Assembly: GCF_042726155.1 (NCBI RefSeq)
Contig: NZ_JBHXHV010000001.1
Coordinates: 1,488,001 to 1,552,000 of the forward strand
Direction of reading: 5' to 3'
DNA: 64,000 nucleotides
Source of the DNA: Leucobacter sp042726155
Lineage (GTDB): Bacteria > Actinomycetota > Actinomycetes > Actinomycetales > Microbacteriaceae
In this document: positions 58,584 to 64,000 of the stretch, one piece after another
Numbering within the stretch: position 1 is the first letter of the stretch
Layout of the letters: each line of letters begins with the position of its first letter
The notes under the pieces: model-generated
Database searches by the model: none
Seen by the model: the letters and a program-made list of their open reading frames with translations, nothing else
What the model was told of the DNA's origin: nothing
Translations under genes and position numbers: made by a program

Positions 58584-59793
58584 AGCCCCGCGGAAGATCG
58601 CCTCGGTGCTGCACGTCGATATGGACTCGTTTTTCGTGTCCGTTGAGCTACTCGATCGCCCCGAACTGCGCGGCCTGCCGGTAGCAGCCGCGCACGACAC
58701 CTCGCGCTCAGTGGTGTCGAGCGCGAGCTACGAGGCGCGCAGGTTTGGCGTGAGGTCAGCGATGCCGGTGGCGCGGGCAAAGCAGCTGTGCCCGCAACTG
58801 GTGCTCGTCGACCCGGTCTTCTCAAAGTATCGGGCCGCTTCGAAAGCCGTGATGGCGGTGTTCGAGGAGTTCACGCCGCTCGTGGAGCCGCTCAGCATTG
58901 ACGAAGCATTTCTTGATGTCGCGGGCACCGTACGCTTGTTCGGCGAACCGGTTGAGATCGCCAGGGCGATCCGGGAGCGCATTCGCGAACGCACTGGGCT
59001 GCCGGCGTCGGTGGGCCTTGCGGCAACCAAGTTCGTGGCGAAGCTGGCATCGCAGCGGGCAAAGCCCGACGGCATCCTTGAAATTCCTCCGCAACGCACC
59101 CTCGAGTTCTTGCACCCGCTGCCGATAGGAGCGATGTGGGGCGTCGGCCAGGCCACCGAGCGTGCGCTGCACGGGCGAGCAATTCGCACGGTGGGGGAGC
59201 TCGCGCGGGAGCCATTGGCCTCCCTTGAGCGGATCGTCGGGAGCGCGAGCGCGCGTCGACTGCACGAATTGGCGAACGGACGCGACGCTCGCGAAATTCA
59301 GACCACGCGCACCGAGAAGAGTATTGGGCACGAAGAGACCTTCGCCCACGATGTGTCTGACGCGGCGACCCTGCAGCGCGAACTGCTTCGGCTGGCGACG
59401 CGGGTGGGTGAGCGCTTGCGCGGGGCAGACGCCGAGGCGCGCACGGTTGCGATCAAGCTGCGCTGGGCTAATTTCGAGACGATCACGCGTTCGCGCACGC
59501 TCCAGGAGGCGACCGACGCGACACAGCGTATCTATCAAACCGCTCGTGAGCTATTCGAAGCGGTCGACCGTGGCGGGCGTGCCGTACGACTCATCGGCGT
59601 GCGTGCGGAGCAGCTCATTCCGGCGGGAAGCGATATCGCGGCGCTGTGGAGCGAAGACGAGAGCTGGCGCGCGGTCGATCAAGCGGTCGATGATGTGCGC
59701 GAGCGCTTCGGCACGTCGGGCGTGACCTCGGCGAGCCTGCTCACTGGTCGGGGCAAAGTTGTCGACCCGCGTTCCCTCGAAGCGCCCAGCTGA
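58576..59793 (+). CDS. dinB: DNA polymerase IV (Y family)
   Basis: Translesion polymerase. The 405-aa protein has the palm motifs LHVDMDSFFVSVE, SASYEARRFGVRSAMP and PLSIDEAFLDV, all with catalytic acids intact. The thumb has GLAATKFVAKLAS, and the little-finger domain follows. The start codon lies inside a possible LexA box, which would need a very short or absent leader. It is convergent with the DUF2017 gene, 3 nt away. Confidence 0.94.
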   Translation: MFEAPRKIASVLHVDMDSFFVSVELLDRPELRGLPVAAAHDTSRSVVSSASYEARRFGVRSAMPVARAKQLCPQLVLVDPVFSKYRAASKAVMAVFEEFTPLVEPLSIDEAFLDVAGTVRLFGEPVEIARAIRERIRERTGLPASVGLAATKFVAKLASQRAKPDGILEIPPQRTLEFLHPLPIGAMWGVGQATERALHGRAIRTVGELAREPLASLERIVGSASARRLHELANGRDAREIQTTRTEKSIGHEETFAHDVSDAATLQRELLRLATRVGERLRGADAEARTVAIKLRWANFETITRSRTLQEATDATQRIYQTARELFEAVDRGGRAVRLIGVRAEQLIPAGSDIAALWSEDESWRAVDQAVDDVRERFGTSGVTSASLLTGRGKVVDPRSLEAPS

Positions 59794-59796
59794 TTT

Positions 59797-60405
59797 TCAC
59801 GCGACTGGGCCGGGCTGATCCGCGTCTTCCGCTGGTTCGTCGCGTTCACCCGATGCCACGATCGCGAGCACGGATTCGAGAATTGCGGCGAGCCAATCAA
59901 AAACGAGGACGGTGCCGCGGGTGCTTTCGTCTTCCGTGAGTCTGTCGTGATCTTCAGGGTCATTCAGTCCGATGCGAGCGGCGATCGCGAGTCTGAGCGC
60001 GGTCACGGTCCGCACCCACGCTGGCAGCGTGGTGCGGGAAATGTCGACCTCGACTGGAGCGCTCTCGTTCGGTCCACGGCCGCCGAGACCGAGTGCCGCG
60101 GTGACCTCGACCGCGTCCTGCAGCTTGCGATTCAGGAGACCCTGCTCGGTGACGCTGCGAAACGCGCCGGCCTCGGAGTCGCCCGCGTACGCATCCGGGA
60201 AGAGTCGAGCCAGCGCCGGGTCGTTGGGGGGTGCATCCGAGCCACCGACCTCAAGGCTCGCAAACAGCGGATCAGGATCAAGGGCCGTGCGGCTGTGGCT
60301 TTGCAGGAGCTGGATGAGCTGAGCGATCAACTGGTCAAGCATCGCTGCCTCGTCGTGGTCGAGCAGCAGTCGCAGCCCGTGATCGGGCATCGGCAAGAGT
60401 CTCAT
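59797..60405 (-). CDS. DUF2017 family protein
   Basis: A 202-aa soluble protein of an actinobacterial family of unknown function. The start has MRLLPMPDHGLRLLLDHDEA and the middle shows AWVRTVTALRLAIAARIG. It is last of a three-gene operon. Its ATG overlaps the clpS stop by 4 nt (ATGA), so it is probably made with the N-degron adaptor, but no role is proven. It ends near dinB on the other strand. Confidence 0.85.
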   Translation of the reverse strand: MRLLPMPDHGLRLLLDHDEAAMLDQLIAQLIQLLQSHSRTALDPDPLFASLEVGGSDAPPNDPALARLFPDAYAGDSEAGAFRSVTEQGLLNRKLQDAVEVTAALGLGGRGPNESAPVEVDISRTTLPAWVRTVTALRLAIAARIGLNDPEDHDRLTEDESTRGTVLVFDWLAAILESVLAIVASGERDEPAEDADQPGPVA

Positions 60406-60710
60406 TGCTCGCCCGCCTGCCTCACGGTGGCCCACAGGCCGTATCCGTGCATGGCTTCGACGTGCATTTCCATGGCCTCTCTTGATCCCTCTGCAACAAC
60501 CGCGCTGCCGCCGTGGTGCACGCGCAGCATGAGCTCCTCCGAACGCTCCTTCGTGAAGCCAAAGTGCTCCTGAAACACGTACGCGACGTACGACATCAGA
60601 TTCACCGGATCGTCCCACACCACGGTCTGCCAGGTCGGAGAGCCTAAGGGGACCGGTCGGTCGAGTCGCCGAGTGTGCGTCTCGGCCTGCGCCGCGGGCA
60701 CTAGCCCCAC
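60402..60710 (-). CDS. clpS: ATP-dependent Clp protease adaptor ClpS
   Basis: Delivers N-degron substrates to ClpCP or ClpAP. The 102-aa protein has WQTVVWDDPVN (the Asp-Asp/Asn pocket), LMSYVAYVF, HHGGSAVV and the C-terminal GLWATV. The GTG at 60710 overlaps the metallopeptidase gene end; a GTG at 60701 would give TAGTG overlap and is equally plausible. It overlaps the DUF2017 gene by 4 nt. Confidence 0.94.
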   Translation of the reverse strand: MGLVPAAQAETHTRRLDRPVPLGSPTWQTVVWDDPVNLMSYVAYVFQEHFGFTKERSEELMLRVHHGGSAVVAEGSREAMEMHVEAMHGYGLWATVRQAGEQ

Positions 60711-61048
60711 CCGAGTTCGTGAATGCGGGCTTCGGAGATGCCGTAGAAATGCGCGATCTCGTGCACGAGCGTTACCCGAATCTCATGTTCGAGTTCAGCC
60801 TGGTCTGCGCAGTGACGCAGCAGATTTTCGCGGAACAGGATGATGCGGTCGGGCGCCTCGCCGTAGCCGTACACATCCCGTTCAGCGAGTGAGAATCCCT
60901 CGTACACGCCAAGGATGTCGCTGCCGTCTTCGGGACTGTCTTCAACGAGGAAAATGACATTGTCGAGCTGCGCGAGCATGTCGTCATGCAACGAATCGAG
61001 GCCGTCAGCGACCAGCGATTCGAACTCCTCGTGCGAGATCTCGAGCAT
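60701..61048 (-). CDS. Metallopeptidase family protein (zincin-like)
   Basis: A 115-aa protein with an HExxH zinc motif (HEIAH, 96-100) followed by FYGIS, the small zincin fold of unknown substrate often adjacent to clpS. A nearby His110 may be a further ligand. It is first in a three-gene operon. A TAGGGT hexamer (61060-61055 on the minus strand) lies 6 nt before the ATG, indicating a leaderless start. Confidence 0.85.
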   Translation of the reverse strand: MLEISHEEFESLVADGLDSLHDDMLAQLDNVIFLVEDSPEDGSDILGVYEGFSLAERDVYGYGEAPDRIILFRENLLRHCADQAELEHEIRVTLVHEIAHFYGISEARIHELGWG

Positions 61049-61054
61049 GTCTTC

Positions 61055-61060
61055 ACCCTA
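61055..61060 (-). promoter_or_regulatory. -10 hexamer TAGGGT, probable leaderless start
   Basis: On the minus strand TAGGGT is followed by GAAGAC and then the ATG at 61048, matching the leaderless pattern seen elsewhere. Confidence 0.55.
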
Positions 61061-61156
61061 CACAGGTCGGGTGCCGCGCGGCGGGGAGAATCAACCGAGT
61101 CGAAGGTTTCACCCGTGACATAATGAGCTGCTGCATATAAGCGCGAGCCGGGAACG

Positions 61157-63520
61157 GTGGCGCTGAATACTACGGGGGTGGGGGCGGCGATGAAGCGCGT
61201 TGGTGTGGTGAAGGGTGACCTCGCGTTTGTGCTGCCATTCATCGCCTTCGCGTTCTTCGTGATCGGCAATGCCGCGGTCCACCTCGTCCGATCACCCCCG
61301 GAGTCTTGGACACTCGTGCTGGCGGTGATCGCGAGTGTCATCATCTGCGGGCCATTCCACGTGGGTATCGGGTACGACCGCGGCTTCCCGCAAGCGGGCG
61401 TGTCGATCGTCATCCTCGCGATCCAACCTATGAACGGAGCGACGTTCGCTGGCGTTGGCGTGTGGGCGGTGGGAGTGCTCGTAGCCCAGATCATTCTCAA
61501 GCGAAGTGTGTGGCGCGGTCTCTACGCCACCGGGCTCGCGAGCGTGGGCGGGGTAGCGTTTGTTGCGACACGCGCTGGGCTTGAATCGCTCGGGGTGTGG
61601 CTGATTCCGTCGCTATTCGTCGCTACTGCGGCTTACTACGCGGTCATGTTGCTTGGCGAATTCGCCCGCCAGTGGGGGAGGGCCGAGGTCGACCGCGGCG
61701 TTTCGGCCGCTTCGGTGAAGCCGAGTCGGGTCGTGTTGCTGGTGTTCCTCGTCGGCACGGCGATGTCTCTCATGCACTTCATCGACGCGACGGTGATCGG
61801 CTGGCTTGAGGGTGACCCTGCAGTGCGGCGCAGCTCGTTTATCGTGCTTCTCACCGGATCGGTCTTCTACGTGCTTGCTCAGCGAACCCGCTCTGAAGAC
61901 ATCGAGGAGAGGTTGAATGCCGTCGTAGATGCGGCGATCGAGCTGCCGCGCGAACACGCTGAGGCACTGGGCCTCGCACTCCAGCGGCGCACTCGTGAGA
62001 TCGTTCGAGCGAACGAAGTCGAACTGCGGCCCTCCGGCCCGGGCCCCGATGAAATCGGTGCGCCCGTGAGGCTTGAGTCTGGCCCGGAGCAGTACCTCGT
62101 CGCATCACGCAAGCTCGGCGGCGGCCCGTTCTCTCGCGACGATGAGCGCGCAATCGAATCGCTCGCGCACTTGGCCACCGAGGCGGCACGCGTGCAATCG
62201 GAGGTTGACACGCTCGAGCACCGAGCAAATTCAGATCCGCTCACCGGGCTGCCCAATTACGGCGCGTTTCAGCACGCGCTGACCGAGGCCAATGAACATC
62301 GCCCGTATCACGAGGGCATCGCACTGCTGTTCATCGATCTCGACAACTTCAAGAAGCTCAATGACAATCTCGGCCACAGCGCCGGTGATGCACTGCTGCA
62401 AGCGATTGCGTCCCGGCTCGAACGCGCGTCGGGCGGCGGCGACTTCGTATCTCGAGTGGGCGGCGACGAATTCGTTGTGATCTTCACGGGCCTCGTCTCG
62501 GTCGACCAGGCAAAAGAGTCTGCGGATCGCGTCATCGACGCGGTAAGCGAGGCCCTGGAACTCGAGGGGCACAACTTGCACCCGGTGGTGAGCGCCGGGC
62601 TCGCGTTCTCTAGCCACCGCGAGATCGATGCGCAGTCGCTGGTCGAAGACGCCGACCGCACCATGCTGCAGGCGAAACAGCAACGTCGCCGGGGCAGTGA
62701 TGTGGAGCGCAGCACGGTGAGCATTTCGACGCACCGCTCAACGCGTCTGAACGAGATCGTGGCCCGTGCAATCGCTGACAACCGCCTCATGCTGGCGTTC
62801 CAGCCAATCGTTGATATGTCGACGGGAAAGGTGTGGGCGTTCGAGGCGCTCACGCGATACATGGATCCTGAGCTCGGACCGATCTCGGCGCCGTCTCTGA
62901 TTGCGCGCGCGAAGCGGCTGGGGCTCATGAACGAGCTGACGCGGCAGGTCATCACGAAGGCGCTCGACGCCGCGGAGGAGTTTCGTGACGTTGTGCCGTC
63001 GATCGATTGCATGACGGTGAACCTCGAGCTCGGGCAGATTAGCGACGTGCAACTCGGTCCCTACATCCGCGAAGCCGCCCGTAATCACCCCAATATCAAA
63101 TTGTGCATCGAATTGAACGAGCGATCACTGCGAACAATGAGCGACGAATTGCGGCGCGACGCGGAGCTGTTGCAGGCCGCGGGCGTGATCATCGCACTTG
63201 ACGACTACGGATCAGACGACTCGCTCGTCGGCGCGCTCGTGCACTTCCCGATGGACATCTTGAAGATTGACAAAAGCCTGATCAGCAATCTCGGCGATGT
63301 GCGGCAGCAGGAGGTCATCAAAGCACTGCAGGGTTTCGGCGACAACCTCGGACACACCGTAATAGTCGAGGGCATCGAGGATCGCGCCGCCGCCGAGACC
63401 CTGCAAGCGCTGGGCGTGCGAGACGCGCAGGGTTATTTCTACGGACGGCCGATTGCGGCGCCCCTCGTGATGGATCGCCTCAGGAAGCACGGCGATGCCG
63501 CCGATATCACTACGGCGTAA
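61157..63520 (+). CDS. Membrane-bound GGDEF-EAL cyclic-di-GMP protein
   Basis: Makes and/or hydrolyses cyclic di-GMP. The 787-aa protein starts with about 200 residues of hydrophobic helices (roughly 17-210), then a helical linker. The GGDEF domain has its active-site loop RVGGDEF (435-439 for GGDEF). The EAL domain has EAL at 563-565, NLEL, CIELNERSL, LDDYGSDDS, LKIDKS and VEGIED, so both catalytic sets look intact. The C-terminus carries YGRPI. ATG 61190 is a possible alternative start. CATAAT lies about 33 nt upstream of the GTG. It is convergent with a gene overlapping its end by 11 nt. Confidence 0.93.
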   Translation: MALNTTGVGAAMKRVGVVKGDLAFVLPFIAFAFFVIGNAAVHLVRSPPESWTLVLAVIASVIICGPFHVGIGYDRGFPQAGVSIVILAIQPMNGATFAGVGVWAVGVLVAQIILKRSVWRGLYATGLASVGGVAFVATRAGLESLGVWLIPSLFVATAAYYAVMLLGEFARQWGRAEVDRGVSAASVKPSRVVLLVFLVGTAMSLMHFIDATVIGWLEGDPAVRRSSFIVLLTGSVFYVLAQRTRSEDIEERLNAVVDAAIELPREHAEALGLALQRRTREIVRANEVELRPSGPGPDEIGAPVRLESGPEQYLVASRKLGGGPFSRDDERAIESLAHLATEAARVQSEVDTLEHRANSDPLTGLPNYGAFQHALTEANEHRPYHEGIALLFIDLDNFKKLNDNLGHSAGDALLQAIASRLERASGGGDFVSRVGGDEFVVIFTGLVSVDQAKESADRVIDAVSEALELEGHNLHPVVSAGLAFSSHREIDAQSLVEDADRTMLQAKQQRRRGSDVERSTVSISTHRSTRLNEIVARAIADNRLMLAFQPIVDMSTGKVWAFEALTRYMDPELGPISAPSLIARAKRLGLMNELTRQVITKALDAAEEFRDVVPSIDCMTVNLELGQISDVQLGPYIREAARNHPNIKLCIELNERSLRTMSDELRRDAELLQAAGVIIALDDYGSDDSLVGALVHFPMDILKIDKSLISNLGDVRQQEVIKALQGFGDNLGHTVIVEGIEDRAAAETLQALGVRDAQGYFYGRPIAAPLVMDRLRKHGDAADITTA

Positions 63521-64000
63521 CGTCGATCCCTGACTTGAGGCGTGCAATCGCCTCGTCCGGATCAAAATCCGGGTCCGCCTCGAAGAAGGCGTCAAACACG
63601 CCCATATACGACATTGCAGCGACTGACCAGGTATCTGTACGGTCGAACGTTGGCATTTCGAAGCGCGCCTCGACAAGCGTCGGCACGGTCGCGCGCACAA
63701 TGCCGAGGCCCTCAATGACCGACGCGGCCGCGACAACGAACGGCTGGTAATCGTCATTCAGACCCGGCTTCAAGCGCAGCCCGATCGTCGGAAGGAGGTT
63801 TCGGTAGAAGTTCTCGAGCGTCTCGACGAACGAAAGCTCGCTGGCTCGGAGCGCGTCGAGAATGCGTGTACGTGCGGCGCCTTCGGGCCACGCGACGATG
63901 GTCGTTGAGAGCGCGGCGTACGTGCGCCACTTGCTCGACGCTGTGACCACGCTGAAGTTGTACTCGGTTGCCGTGCGAATGATGTCGACCAGCACATCGC
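63510..64000 (-). CDS. Hypothetical protein, incomplete at the window edge
   Basis: An open frame of at least 163 codons continues beyond 64000, so only the C-terminal part is visible. It lacks strong motifs. The sequence is helical and acidic at its end, resembling effector domains of TetR-type regulators, but the DNA-binding part is out of view. Its last codons overlap the GGDEF-EAL gene by 11 bp on the opposite strand. Confidence 0.6.
   Translation of the reverse strand, partial: DVLVDIIRTATEYNFSVVTASSKWRTYAALSTTIVAWPEGAARTRILDALRASELSFVETLENFYRNLLPTIGLRLKPGLNDDYQPFVVAAASVIEGLGIVRATVPTLVEARFEMPTFDRTDTWSVAAMSYMGVFDAFFEADPDFDPDEAIARLKSGIDVTP

Overview
The window is one continuous piece of a high-GC actinobacterial chromosome. 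Several traits point to the Microbacteriaceae, possibly near Leucobacter: many leaderless genes, an LAATG-type sorting signal, an imuA-imuB-dnaE2 mutasome with an actinobacterial LexA box, DUF3039, DUF2469 and DUF2017 housekeeping genes, and the order dprA-xerC-M23-rpsB-tsf-pyrH-frr-cdsA. The family assignment is an inference from gene content. I see no insertion sequence, prophage, CRISPR array, rRNA or integration scar. Almost every base is in or next to a housekeeping gene.

Layout. (1) 1-5645: initiator tRNA gene on the minus strand, a 1.1-kDa-residue-scale (about 1,120 aa) thioester-domain surface protein ending in LAATG, and a membrane-anchored HtrA-like protease. (2) 5.8-12.3 kb: wall glycopolymer cluster with a two-domain and a one-domain CDP-glycerol glycerophosphotransferase, a GT2 glycosyltransferase and a TagGH-type exporter. 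(3) 12.4-15.0 kb: a second ABC exporter. (4) 15.1-22.7 kb: DUF3039, pncB, and the LexA-controlled imuA-imuB-dnaE2 operon. (5) 22.7-29.8 kb: DUF2469, yraN, comM (yifB), dprA, an unusual autoinducer-synthase-like/E1-like pair, xerC and an M23 peptidase. (6) 30.1-34.9 kb: rpsB-tsf, pyrH-frr-cdsA and a DivIVA-type gene.

(7) 35-43 kb: transglycosylase-like secreted protein, small zinc-ribbon-like protein, RNase HI, alpha/beta hydrolase, a 1,050-aa hendecad coiled coil, and a membrane protein apparently fused to a lipoprotein. (8) 43-53.2 kb: thioredoxin/TPR protein, cysteine desulfurase, mnmA, ligA, tag and gatCAB. Cysteine desulfurase plus MnmA make 2-thiouridine in tRNA, and GatCAB makes Gln-tRNA and/or Asn-tRNA by transamidation. 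(9) 53.3-58.5 kb: glpD-glpF-glpK glycerol operon with a divergent SorC-family regulator. (10) 58.6-64 kb: dinB, a metallopeptidase-clpS-DUF2017 operon, a GGDEF-EAL protein and a truncated gene at the window edge.

The two best candidates for something undescribed are the two-gene unit at 26626-28162 (LuxI/FeeM-like acyltransferase plus a cysteine-poor E1-like adenylating enzyme, wedged into the conserved dprA-xerC block) and the membrane protein/lipoprotein fusion at 40769-42916, which has its own internal start signals. A recurring TAnnnT hexamer 6-7 nt before start codons on both strands indicates widespread leaderless transcription and was used to choose several starts.
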